A DNA stretch of 64,000 bases from Actinoplanes campanulatus. Lineage in GTDB: Bacteria > Actinomycetota > Actinomycetes > Mycobacteriales > Micromonosporaceae. A program made the position numbers and the translations under genes. The notes under the pieces were generated by a model, which saw nothing but the letters and a program-made list of their open reading frames with translations, made no database searches and had not been told where the DNA came from. The DNA is taken from assembly GCF_014647795.1 (NCBI RefSeq), contig NZ_BMPW01000008.1, positions 248,001 to 312,000 of the forward strand, in the 5' to 3' direction. Shown in pieces: positions 24,247 to 32,802 of this stretch (positions within the stretch are counted from its first letter, which is position 1; every line of letters starts with the position of its first letter).

Positions 24247-24944
24247 CGGAGCGGCTCCTTCAGGAAGTGGTGGACGCGGGTGCCGATCTCCGCGGCCGTC
24301 CGCGTGAAGGCCGCGTAGTCGTCTCCCGGATCGGGCAGGCTCCAGTGCCGCGTGCGGCCTCCGAAGTCGGGGCAGTTCTCCCGGGCCCGGTCGCAGAGGG
24401 TGATGACGTGGTCGAAGCGGCGCCCGGTGAGCGTGGCGAGATGGCGGGTCTCCGCCGGCGCGTCCTCGATGCCGAAGCTCTCCCGCAGCACCTGGGCGGT
24501 GTGCGGATGGACCCGCGGTTTCGGCCGGACGCCGGCGCTCAGGACGGTCACCGCGCCGGCCGTGCGGTGGCGCAGCAGGGCCTCGGCGATCGGTGACCGG
24601 GCGCTGTTGCCGGTGCACACGAAGAGCACCGAGCCGGGCCCGGCGACCGGTGGAGGGCCGGCCGTGGTCAGCGCCGGGTGCAGGGCGGACGCCGTGGCGG
24701 TGAGCTCGGCGGCGCAGCGGGACAGGTCCAGGTGGTAGTAGGTGTCCCGGGCGTCGTGGGCGCTGCGGGTGGCGGCGACCAGGCCGCCGTCGCGCAGCAG
24801 CCGCAGGTGGTAGGAGACCAGGTTCTGCGGCTGGCCGACCCGGGCGACCAGCTCACGGACCCGCAGGTCGCCGCCGGCCAGCTCGGTGAGCAGCCGCCAG
24901 CGCAGCGGGTGCCCGGCGAGGCGCGGGAACGGGGGTACATCCAT
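24243..24944 (-). CDS. ArsR-type HTH fused to thioredoxin-type arsenate reductase domain
   Basis: 233 residues. Residues 1-95 are an ArsR winged helix (QNLVSYHLRLLRDGGLVAAT is the recognition region). Residues 104-230 form a low-molecular-weight phosphatase fold with the P-loop CTGNSARS (Cys110), and LCDRARENCP supplies Cys184 and Cys191, matching the Cys10/Cys82/Cys89 redox relay of ArsC from plasmid pI258; HWSLPDP also fits. Predicted to sense and reduce arsenate in one polypeptide. An ATCAA-N6-TTGAT element lies 14 bases upstream, suggesting autoregulation. Confidence 0.85.
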   Translation of the reverse strand: MDVPPFPRLAGHPLRWRLLTELAGGDLRVRELVARVGQPQNLVSYHLRLLRDGGLVAATRSAHDARDTYYHLDLSRCAAELTATASALHPALTTAGPPPVAGPGSVLFVCTGNSARSPIAEALLRHRTAGAVTVLSAGVRPKPRVHPHTAQVLRESFGIEDAPAETRHLATLTGRRFDHVITLCDRARENCPDFGGRTRHWSLPDPGDDYAAFTRTAAEIGTRVHHFLKEPLR

Positions 24945-24957
24945 GACCGCACGTTAC

Positions 24958-24973
24958 ATCAAGACAATTTGAT
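24958..24973. promoter_or_regulatory. ArsR-type operator ATCAA-N6-TTGAT
   Basis: Inverted repeat ATCAA-gacaat-TTGAT immediately upstream of the arsR-arsC start, overlapping where a promoter would lie. This half-site type is typical of ArsR/SmtB repressors in actinobacteria. The region is AT-rich compared with its surroundings. Confidence 0.6.
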
Positions 24974-25061
24974 CCAACTATCAAACATGGCGTTCACATT
25001 CGTCTATGTCTTAATATCCCGAGAAAGTTTCGCGTCCACGGCGTACCCGAAGGGAACCCCC

Positions 25062-28000
25062 ATGCGCCGACGCCTTTCCCCCGTCCTCGCCGCTCTCCTG
25101 ATCTCCTCCGCGGCGGTGGCCGTCGTGACCGGCCCACAGCCGGCCGCGGCCGCTTTCGCCACCGACGACTACTGCCTCGGTGAGTGCTCCGACATCCTGC
25201 CGCCCGGGCAGAACGGGGACGCCGACCTCGCCACGATCCTGGCCCACCAGGCCTTCGGCACCATGCCGGCGAACGCCTCGAACCAGCTCGCCCCCTACGC
25301 CAACCTCACCTACGGCTACACCGGCCTGACCCCGCAGCAGATCGGCACGTTCTTCAACGACGCCTCCTACGGCGTCCCGGCCGCCCAGGTGGCCAGCACG
25401 ACCACGCCGCGCACGGACGTCACGATCGTCCGCGACAAGGCCCTCGGCATCCCGCACGTCACCGGCACCACCAGGGCCGGGACCATGTTCGGCGCCGGGT
25501 ACGCGGGCGCACAGGACCGCCTGTTCCTGATGGACCTGATGCGCCACGTGGCCCGGGGCAGCCTGACCGGATTCGCCGGTGGCGCCGCCGGGAACCGCGA
25601 TCTGGAGCAGAGCGTCTGGCGCAACTCCCCCTACACCGAGGCCGACCTCCAGGCGCAGCTCACCGCGCTGCGCAACTCCGGCACGCGCGGAGCCCAGCTG
25701 TACGACGACGTCGGGCAGTACCTGGCCGGCGTCAACAAGTACATCGACGACTGCATGGCGGCCCGGGACTGCCCCGGCGAGTACGTGCTCACCGGCCACC
25801 TCGACGCGATCACCAACGTCGGCGGTCCCGAGGACTTCGTGATGACCGACCTGATCGCGGTCGCCGGGGTGATCGGTGGGCTGTTCGGCGGGGGCGGCGG
25901 CACCGAGATGCAGTCCGCGCTGGTCCGGGTAGCGGCCCGGGCGAAGTACGGCAACACCGTCGGCGACCAGGTGTGGCAGCAGTTCCGGTCGCAGAACGAC
26001 CCGGAGGCGGTGCTCACCCTGCACGCGGGGCAGTCGTTCCCGTACACGCCGGGCAACCCGAACGCGGCCGGGGTGGCCATGCCGGACGCCGGCGCGACCC
26101 CGGAGCCGCTGATCTACGACCGCACCGGATCCGCCGCCACCGGCGTGACCGGGGAGAGCGCGATCGCCGGATCACTGGGCACGCTCACCGTCGACAGCGC
26201 CCACCGGGGCATGTCGAACGCCGCCGTGGTCAGCGCCGCGCACTCGGCCACCGGGCACCCGGTCGCCGTCTTCGGCCCGCAGACCGGCTACTTCGCCCCG
26301 CAGCTGCTCATGCTGCAGGAGCTGAAGGGGCCGGGGATCAGCAGCCGGGGTGTCGCGTTCAGCGGCCTCAACCTCTACACACTGCTGGGCCGCGGCCCGG
26401 ACTACGCCTGGTCGGCCACCTCGTCGGTGCAGGACATCACCGACACGTACGCGATCCGGCTGTGCAACCCGGACGGCAGCGCGCCCACGACGGCGTCGTC
26501 GCACTACCTCTACCACGGCGCCTGCACCGCCATGGAGACGCTGAGCCGGACGAACTCGTGGGCGCCGACGACCGCCGACTCCACCCCGGCCGGGTCGTAC
26601 CGGCTGACCATGCTGCGCACCAGGTACGGCCTGGTCACCTGGCGCGGCACGGTCGGCGGGACACCGGTGGCGTTCACCAGTCTGCGGTCCACCTACGGGC
26701 ACGAGGCGGACTCGGCGATCGGCTTCCAGATGTTCAACGAGCCGGCCCAGATGGGTACGCCGGCCGCGTTCACGAACGCGGCGTCGACCATCGCCTTCGC
26801 GTTCAACTGGTTCTACGTGAACTCGTCGGACACCGCGATGTTCACCTCCGGCACCGAGCCGGTCCGCCCCGCCACGGCCGACCCGAACCTGCCCACCTGG
26901 GGTGACGCCGCGAACGAGTGGACCGGTTTCCGGCCGGCGAGCGCCCACGCCCAGGCGGTCAACCAGGACTACTTCGTGAGCTGGAACAACAAGCAGGCGG
27001 CCGGCTACTCGGCGGCCGACGGCAACTTCAGCTTCGGCGCGGTGCACCGCGGCGACCTGCTCGACGCGCCGCTCAAGGCCGGCGTCGCGGCCGGGACGAA
27101 GTACGACCGGGCGTCACTGCTCAAGGTGGTCCACCAGGCCGGCCTCACCGACCTGCGCGGAAAGGAAGTGCTGCCGAACCTGCTGCGGGTGATCGACTCC
27201 GCCGCCGTCACCGACAGCACCCAGGCGGCCGCGATCGCCAAACTGCGCGGCTGGCTGACGAACGGCGCGCTGCGGAAGGAGACCGCCTCGGGCAGCAAGG
27301 CCTACACCGACGCGGACGCCATCCGGATCTTCGACGCCTGGTGGCCGAAGCTGGTCCAGGCGCAGTTCTCCAGCGGTCTGGGCACCGGGCTGTTCGACGC
27401 GCTGGTCGACACGCTCCAGATCAACGAGTCGCCGTCCGGGAAGCAGACCGGGCCGGTCTCCGACCTGCCGCATTCGGCCAACGCGGCCCAGGGCCACAAG
27501 GGCAGTTCCTTCCAGTACGGCTGGTGGGGCTGGGTCGACAAGGATCTGCGCGCGGTCCTCGGCGACAGCGTGCCGAACTGGTCCACGAGGTACTGCGGCG
27601 GCGGCACCGTCAGCGCCTGCCGCACCGCCCTGCTGACCAGCCTCTCCGCGGCGATCGCCGAACCGGCCGCCACCACCTACCCGGCCGACGAGCACTGCGC
27701 GGCCGGCAACCAGTGGTGCGCGGACGCGATCGTGCAGTCCCCGCTCGGCGGCATCACGCACAACCTGATCGCCTGGCAGAACCGGCCCACCTACCAGCAG
27801 GTCGTCTCGTTCCCGGCCAAACGCGGTGACGTCATCACCAACCGGGCGGCCGGGAAGGCGGTCACCGCGTCGAGCGTCCAGTCCGGCAACGCGGCGGCCA
27901 ACGCGGTCGACGGAAACCCGTCGACCCGCTGGGCCAGTTCCTGGTCCGACAACCAGTGGATCCGGGTCGATCTGGGTGCGTCGCTTCCGGTGGGGCGCGT

Positions 28001-28220
28001 GCAGATCTTCTGGGAGTCGGCGTACGCGTCCGCGTACCGCATGGAGACATCGAACGATGGCAGCGCCTGGACCCAGACCGGTGCCGTGGCCGGAGGCAAC
28101 GGCGGCGTCGACAACGTCGCGCTGACCCCGGCCACCGCCCGCTACGTCCGCCTTACCGGGATCACGCGGGCGACCCAGTACGGCCTGTCGATCTACGAGC
28201 TGGAGGTGTACTCACATTGA
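25062..28220 (+). CDS. Secreted penicillin-acylase-family Ntn hydrolase with C-terminal F5/8 (CBM32-like) domain
   Basis: 1,052 residues with a Sec signal peptide ending near PAAAA (about residue 31). The alpha chain contains VTIVRDKALGIPHVTG; the autocatalytic junction is HRGMSNAAVVS, so Ser385 would be the nucleophile of the mature beta chain (family consensus SNNW). FGPQTGYFAPQLLM is the following conserved strand. Residues about 925-1052 form a discoidin/F5-8 type C domain that may bind sugars or cell wall. Members deacylate lipopeptides, acyl-homoserine lactones or beta-lactams; substrate unknown. Four Cys pairs in the secreted part are plausible. Its stop lies in the first unit of a 13-bp tandem repeat. 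Confidence 0.9.
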   Translation: MRRRLSPVLAALLISSAAVAVVTGPQPAAAAFATDDYCLGECSDILPPGQNGDADLATILAHQAFGTMPANASNQLAPYANLTYGYTGLTPQQIGTFFNDASYGVPAAQVASTTTPRTDVTIVRDKALGIPHVTGTTRAGTMFGAGYAGAQDRLFLMDLMRHVARGSLTGFAGGAAGNRDLEQSVWRNSPYTEADLQAQLTALRNSGTRGAQLYDDVGQYLAGVNKYIDDCMAARDCPGEYVLTGHLDAITNVGGPEDFVMTDLIAVAGVIGGLFGGGGGTEMQSALVRVAARAKYGNTVGDQVWQQFRSQNDPEAVLTLHAGQSFPYTPGNPNAAGVAMPDAGATPEPLIYDRTGSAATGVTGESAIAGSLGTLTVDSAHRGMSNAAVVSAAHSATGHPVAVFGPQTGYFAPQLLMLQELKGPGISSRGVAFSGLNLYTLLGRGPDYAWSATSSVQDITDTYAIRLCNPDGSAPTTASSHYLYHGACTAMETLSRTNSWAPTTADSTPAGSYRLTMLRTRYGLVTWRGTVGGTPVAFTSLRSTYGHEADSAIGFQMFNEPAQMGTPAAFTNAASTIAFAFNWFYVNSSDTAMFTSGTEPVRPATADPNLPTWGDAANEWTGFRPASAHAQAVNQDYFVSWNNKQAAGYSAADGNFSFGAVHRGDLLDAPLKAGVAAGTKYDRASLLKVVHQAGLTDLRGKEVLPNLLRVIDSAAVTDSTQAAAIAKLRGWLTNGALRKETASGSKAYTDADAIRIFDAWWPKLVQAQFSSGLGTGLFDALVDTLQINESPSGKQTGPVSDLPHSANAAQGHKGSSFQYGWWGWVDKDLRAVLGDSVPNWSTRYCGGGTVSACRTALLTSLSAAIAEPAATTYPADEHCAAGNQWCADAIVQSPLGGITHNLIAWQNRPTYQQVVSFPAKRGDVITNRAAGKAVTASSVQSGNAAANAVDGNPSTRWASSWSDNQWIRVDLGASLPVGRVQIFWESAYASAYRMETSNDGSAWTQTGAVAGGNGGVDNVALTPATARYVRLTGITRATQYGLSIYELEVYSH

Positions 28221-28275
28221 CGCTACATATTGACGCTGCACATTGACGCCTTACGTTGACGCTTCACATTGACGC
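28211..28275. repeat. Five 13-bp tandem units carrying the stop codons of two convergent genes
   Basis: Exact 13-base periodicity: TTGACGC recurs at 28217, 28230, 28243, 28256 and 28269. Consensus is TNCACATTGACGC. The first unit supplies the TGA of the penicillin acylase; the last supplies, on the opposite strand, the TGA of the VOC gene (ending at 28264). Confidence 0.9.
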
Positions 28276-28626
28276 CGAGATGCAGAACGGGTGGCCGGCC
28301 GGGTCGAGCAGGACCCGCCAGCGGTCCGGCTGCGGCTGGAAGTCCGGCTTGGTGGCGCCCAGTTCGAGGATCGCCGCCTCGCCGGACTCCAGGTCGTCGA
28401 CACCCAGCTCCAGGTGGGACTGCTTCGGCACGTCCCCGTGCGGCCAGGTCGGTGGCACGTACTTGTCGACCTTGACGAAGCCGAGGCCGTTGCCGGGCTC
28501 GCCCAGATAGACGAACTCGTCGGAGGAGAAGGCGACCTCCATGCCGAGCAACGTGCTGTAGAAGCCGGCCAGGGCGGCCGGGTCGTCGCAGTCCAGGGAG
28601 AAACCGACGTACTTGGCGAGGGCCAT
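28264..28626 (-). CDS. VOC/glyoxalase-family protein
   Basis: 120 residues from the ATG at 28626 behind AAAGGAG. Pattern YVGFSLDCDDPAALAGFYST, SHLELGVDDLESGEAAILEL and LLDPAGHPFCIS is typical of bacterial bleomycin-resistance/glyoxalase-like proteins. Divergent from the WYL regulator, which probably controls it through the large palindrome between them. Substrate unknown. Confidence 0.85.
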   Translation of the reverse strand: MALAKYVGFSLDCDDPAALAGFYSTLLGMEVAFSSDEFVYLGEPGNGLGFVKVDKYVPPTWPHGDVPKQSHLELGVDDLESGEAAILELGATKPDFQPQPDRWRVLLDPAGHPFCISASM

Positions 28627-28654
28627 GATGGTGCTCCTTTCGTCGGTTCCGACC

Positions 28655-28697
28655 CTGCCACCCATGACTGACATCCTGTGTCAGTCTTCTGTGGCAG
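28655..28697. promoter_or_regulatory. 43-bp nested palindrome between VOC and WYL-regulator genes
   Basis: CTGCCAC-N4-GACTGACA-N5-TGTCAGTC-N4-GTGGCAG, perfectly symmetrical about 28676. It occupies nearly all of the 81-base divergent gap. Likely operator for the WYL/YafY protein, giving autoregulation and control of the VOC gene. Confidence 0.7.
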
Positions 28698-28707
28698 GCT
28701 TTCCGGC

Positions 28708-29679
28708 ATGCGCGCCAGCCGGTTGCTGTCCCTCGTCCTGCTGCTCCAGGACCGCGGGCGGCTCACCGCACACCAACTCGCCGCGGAGCTGGACGTGTCG
28801 GTGCGGACCGTCTACCGCGACATCGAGGCGCTCGGCGCGGCCGGGGTGCCGGTCTACGCCGAGCTGGGCGCGGGCGGCGGCTACCAGCTGGTCGACGGCT
28901 ACCGGACCCGGCTCACCGGGCTCACCCCGCAGGAGGCCGGCGCCATCCTGCTGGCCGGGGTGCCGGAGGCGGCCGCCGAGCTCGGCCTGGGCGCGGTCCT
29001 CACCACCGCCGAACTGAAACTGCGGGCGTCCCTGCCGGCCCGGCTCGCCCGGCACGTCGACGAGATCCGCGACCGGTTCCACCTCGACGCGGCCGGCTGG
29101 TTCCGGGAGACCGAGACCCACCCGCACCTGACGGCGCTGGCCGGGGCGGTGTGGAACCGGCGGCGGGCCCGGATGCGATACCGCCGCCATCGTGCCCCGC
29201 ACGAGGTGGACCGGCTGATCGACCCGCTCGGCATCGTGCTCAAGGCCGGGGTCTGGTATTTCGTGGCCCGGGTGGACGGGTCGGCGCGCACGTACCGGGT
29301 GGCGACGATCCTCGACCTGACCGTCCTGGATGAGACGTTCGAGCGGCCGGAGGGCTTCGACCTCGCGTCGACGTGGGCGGAGTGGGCGATCGACTTCGAG
29401 CGCCGCCTGCACCGCGGCGTCGCCACGGTCCGCTTCTCCCCCGCCGGCCTGGAGCGCATCCCGTATCTGATGACCCGTGCCATGGCCCGCGACGTGTCCT
29501 CGGGCGTGGGCTCGCCCGACCCGGACGGCTGGACCACGATCACCCTGCCCATCGAGTCGGTCCGGCACGCCCACGCCGAGTTCCTTCGCCTGGGCGCCGA
29601 CGTCGAGGTCCTCGAACCAACGGAGCTGCGGGACATGATGCGTGCCAGCGCCACCGCCATGACCCACCTCTACGGCTGA
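28708..29679 (+). CDS. YafY-type HTH-WYL transcriptional regulator
   Basis: 323 residues from the ATG at 28708. N-terminal winged helix (LTAHQLAAELDVSVRTVYRDI), then the WYL domain around residues 150-205 (VDRLIDPLGIVLKAGVWYFVAR) and a C-terminal WCX-like region. WYL regulators sense ligands such as nucleotides or small metabolites. The gene is divergent from a VOC gene with a long palindrome between them. Confidence 0.88.
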   Translation: MRASRLLSLVLLLQDRGRLTAHQLAAELDVSVRTVYRDIEALGAAGVPVYAELGAGGGYQLVDGYRTRLTGLTPQEAGAILLAGVPEAAAELGLGAVLTTAELKLRASLPARLARHVDEIRDRFHLDAAGWFRETETHPHLTALAGAVWNRRRARMRYRRHRAPHEVDRLIDPLGIVLKAGVWYFVARVDGSARTYRVATILDLTVLDETFERPEGFDLASTWAEWAIDFERRLHRGVATVRFSPAGLERIPYLMTRAMARDVSSGVGSPDPDGWTTITLPIESVRHAHAEFLRLGADVEVLEPTELRDMMRASATAMTHLYG

Positions 29680-32600
29680 TCGCCCCGCCACAACTCGGCG
29701 AGGCTCGCGGCCGCCTCCTCGTCACCCACGTCCGCCAGCGGGCGCAGGTATCGGACCGCCTGATCCACATCGCCGCGCCGGGCCAACAGACCGGCGAGCC
29801 GCCGGGAGACGCTGCGATCGCCGCGGTCCGCTCGTGGGCGGAGCAGACCGATCGCCTCCTCGACGTCGCCTTGCTCGGCCAGCAGGTCGGCCAGCCGTCC
29901 AGCGGGCTCCGCGTCGTGCCCGGATGCCCAGGGCCGTAGCAGGTCGATCGCCTCCCCGGCCCGGCCCCGCTTCGCCAGCAGACCCGCGAGCCTGAGAGTG
30001 GCCTGCACATCGCCAAGCGCCGACCGCGCCCGCAGCTCGTCCTCCCTGCCCTGCCGGGCCAGCAGTTCGGCCAGCCATCTGGCCGCTCCCACCTCGTCCG
30101 CGTCGGCCCGCTCACGCAATTCGCCCAGGCGTCCCTGCTCGCAGAGCACCTGGGCCAGCCACGGCCCGGCGAACAGATCACCGGCCGCCACCAGCGCCCG
30201 TAACTCGTCGGTGTGCTGCCGCTTCGCGAGCAGGGGCGCCAACTGCATGGAAGCGAGCACATCGTCGCCGCCGGCGACCAGGGGCCGCAACAACTCCAGC
30301 GCCTCGTCGTCCGCACCCGCGCCGGTCAGCAGGGTGGCCGCCAGCCTGGCGGAATGCCGGTCGTTCGGGGCGAGGTCCCACAGGATGCGGATGGCCTCGT
30401 CCACCTCGCCGGCACGAGCCAGGGCATGGGCCAGGTGCCGGCCGGCAATCGGGTCGCCGCCGTCCGAGCGGGCCCGCAACGCGCCGAGATCGCCCTGCTC
30501 CACCAGGAACAGGGCGAGCGCCACGGCGGCATCCCGGTCCCCGGCATCGGCACGCGCCCGTACCTCGTCCACACCGCCCTGCCGGAGCAGCACGACGAGC
30601 AGCCAGTGGTCGGCGTTCGCGTCACCCGCCTCCGCCCGGGCGCGCAGTTCGCCGGCGCGCTCGCCCAGCACCAGCAGGTCGACCAGGCGGTCAGCAGCGG
30701 AGGCGTCCCGGTCGGCGATCCCGTGCAGGACGCCGATCGCCCCGTCCAGATCGCCGCGGTCGACCAGCAATTCGGCCAGCGTCCGGGTCGCCGCCACGTC
30801 GCCGGTGCCGGCCCGCGCCCGGAGGACGCCCAGGTGCACCGGGCCGAACAGGTGCTCCTGAACCAGGACGTGCCGGAACTGGTGGATCGAACCGGACCGC
30901 CGGAGGACACCGTGCCGATAGGCCTCGGTCAGGAAGCGCTCCAGGCGCCACGGCAACCAGCCCTGCACCGCGAGGCGGACGTGGGCCAGCCGCCAGCGCG
31001 CCCAGGCCCAACCACCGGCGGCAAACGCAGCGGTCGAGCCGTAGAGCAACGCCGCCGTCACCCCGACCGGCACCGGCGGTGTGCCCGTCACCGCTGCCGC
31101 GGCGGCGAACACCGAGCCGGTCGCCAGGGCATGCCCGACCGCCGCCACCGCCGGCCCGTCCTCGCGCAGCGTCGCCGGCCCCCGCACGGTGATCCAGACG
31201 AATGCGAGCATCGTGGCCACGAGACCGGCCAGCAGGGCGGCGGCGGTGTATGCCGTGATGAGCCCGATGAGATAGCCACCGCCGAGGCCGTAGACGAGCG
31301 AAACCCCGAGCGGCTTACGAAGCCGGGCCACACCCTCGTGCCGGCCCGGAAAGATCACCCGCAGCCATCCGAACGCACCACAAAGGAAGGCCAGGACCGC
31401 CCCGGCCACGGCGGCCGTAACGGAGAATCCGGCGGCCGCGGCGAGCACGCCGCCGACCGTCCCGACGGTCGCGGCCACCGCGATCGTCGTCTCCGTCCGC
31501 ACACGCTCGGGCCGGACCGTGAGCAACCCCGGATCAAGCTGCCGCCAGCGCACGTCCCGGGTGCCCGCGGCGTACAGGTGATAGGCCATGCAGCCCAGCC
31601 AGCGCCGTTGCCGTGCACCCGGGTAGGCGGTGGCCAGGAACGCGTCCATCAGTCGCCCGGCGATCTCCGGCCGGCTGCCGAGGGTCAGCAGCTCGGCCGG
31701 GTCACCGCCCGGCTCCTGGTAGGCGGTTCGGGCCATCGACACCATCAGCGGTGTGGACAGCGTCCGCACCAGCGGATTCCCCTTGCCGGCGGTGCGCAGG
31801 TGGGAGAGAACCGGCTCCCACCGGGACCGGCCGGACTCCGGGTATGAGAGGTAGGCCACCGCGGCGTCCACATCGACGGCTTCGAGTTCGACCACCGCCG
31901 CGGTGGTCAGGACGTGGCCGGCCCGCTCGTACTCGCCGATGCGGGAGGTCAGGACCAGGGGGCGGCCCGCCGACGCGTGGTCGTCGAGTGCCCGCAGAGC
32001 CGGGCCGATCGCCGGGCCGGGCAACTCGTCCAGGCCGTCCAGCAGCGGCAGGACCCGGTTCTGCTCGACCAGGCGGCAGGCCACCGTGAGCGGGTCGCCG
32101 TACCGGCTCAGCACCGGTCGATGATCCTCGGCGAGCCGGCGGGCGAGGAGACCGTCGAGCGGTCCGGCCGGATCCCAGTCGCTGATCGGCACCAGCAGCG
32201 GGATCGGCTCGCCGTCGGTGCGGGTGCGGAGCAGGCCCAGGGTGAGCAGCAGGGCGAAGACGCTCTTGCCGGCGCCCGGCTCGCCGAGCACCACCAGCTG
32301 GCGGCGGGGCAGGGCCCGGAACGCGGCGACGATCTCGGTGTTCAGCTCGTCGGTGCGGCCGGTCAGCGGAAACTCACGCCAGTCACCGGCCGCGGCCGTG
32401 CCGAGGACCGCCTGCCGTCCCGCCGCCGGGCGGCCCGTCGACGACCAGCGGACCAGCACCGGGGCCGGTCGGGTCACCTCCCGGCGGACCGCCTCGGCGG
32501 CCCACGCGTTCTCGATCGGGGCGAGCAGGTCGGCGACCACCCGGTCCAGGTCCGGGCCGGGTCCGGCGCGGTGGCGGGCCCGCTCGATCCACACGACGGC

Positions 32601-32744
32601 CGCGGCCAGCGCCGCGACGGCCGACCACACCGCCCACGGCCACCACCACCAGTCGCCGGGCGGGTTCACCGTGTTGGTGGCCATGTTCCCGGCGAGCGCG
32701 AGCGCGACCCCGGCCAGCAGGGCGGCGATCGGCGACGGTCTCAC
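29670..32744 (-). CDS. Membrane-associated NACHT (STAND) NTPase with TPR-like repeats
   Basis: 1,024 residues from a GTG at 32744, chosen because it opens directly on a hydrophobic N-terminal helix pair (5-20 and 36-53); no good ribosome-binding site. NACHT domain: Walker A GEPGAGKS (154-161), Walker B LLDGLDEL (about 234-241). A hydrophobic block (about 440-610) with several membrane segments follows, then a region of 35-36-residue repeats of the type ELRARAEAGDANAD..LLxxGGVDE to the C-terminus. NACHT proteins with sensor repeats include bacterial antiphage and cell-death systems; no effector domain is recognised, so function is open. Its 3' end overlaps the WYL gene's end by ten bases. Confidence 0.8.
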   Translation of the reverse strand: MRPSPIAALLAGVALALAGNMATNTVNPPGDWWWWPWAVWSAVAALAAAVVWIERARHRAGPGPDLDRVVADLLAPIENAWAAEAVRREVTRPAPVLVRWSSTGRPAAGRQAVLGTAAAGDWREFPLTGRTDELNTEIVAAFRALPRRQLVVLGEPGAGKSVFALLLTLGLLRTRTDGEPIPLLVPISDWDPAGPLDGLLARRLAEDHRPVLSRYGDPLTVACRLVEQNRVLPLLDGLDELPGPAIGPALRALDDHASAGRPLVLTSRIGEYERAGHVLTTAAVVELEAVDVDAAVAYLSYPESGRSRWEPVLSHLRTAGKGNPLVRTLSTPLMVSMARTAYQEPGGDPAELLTLGSRPEIAGRLMDAFLATAYPGARQRRWLGCMAYHLYAAGTRDVRWRQLDPGLLTVRPERVRTETTIAVAATVGTVGGVLAAAAGFSVTAAVAGAVLAFLCGAFGWLRVIFPGRHEGVARLRKPLGVSLVYGLGGGYLIGLITAYTAAALLAGLVATMLAFVWITVRGPATLREDGPAVAAVGHALATGSVFAAAAAVTGTPPVPVGVTAALLYGSTAAFAAGGWAWARWRLAHVRLAVQGWLPWRLERFLTEAYRHGVLRRSGSIHQFRHVLVQEHLFGPVHLGVLRARAGTGDVAATRTLAELLVDRGDLDGAIGVLHGIADRDASAADRLVDLLVLGERAGELRARAEAGDANADHWLLVVLLRQGGVDEVRARADAGDRDAAVALALFLVEQGDLGALRARSDGGDPIAGRHLAHALARAGEVDEAIRILWDLAPNDRHSARLAATLLTGAGADDEALELLRPLVAGGDDVLASMQLAPLLAKRQHTDELRALVAAGDLFAGPWLAQVLCEQGRLGELRERADADEVGAARWLAELLARQGREDELRARSALGDVQATLRLAGLLAKRGRAGEAIDLLRPWASGHDAEPAGRLADLLAEQGDVEEAIGLLRPRADRGDRSVSRRLAGLLARRGDVDQAVRYLRPLADVGDEEAAASLAELWRGDQP

Positions 32745-32802
32745 CAGATGAGTATCGATGCACGGGCCGGTTTCGTCGTACCCCGTTGATAACGTCCCGC
32801 AC

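Noticed and set aside
24678-25061. N-terminal extension of the penicillin acylase
   Set aside because: It is antisense to the ArsR-ArsC gene and precedes a clear signal peptide starting at 25062.
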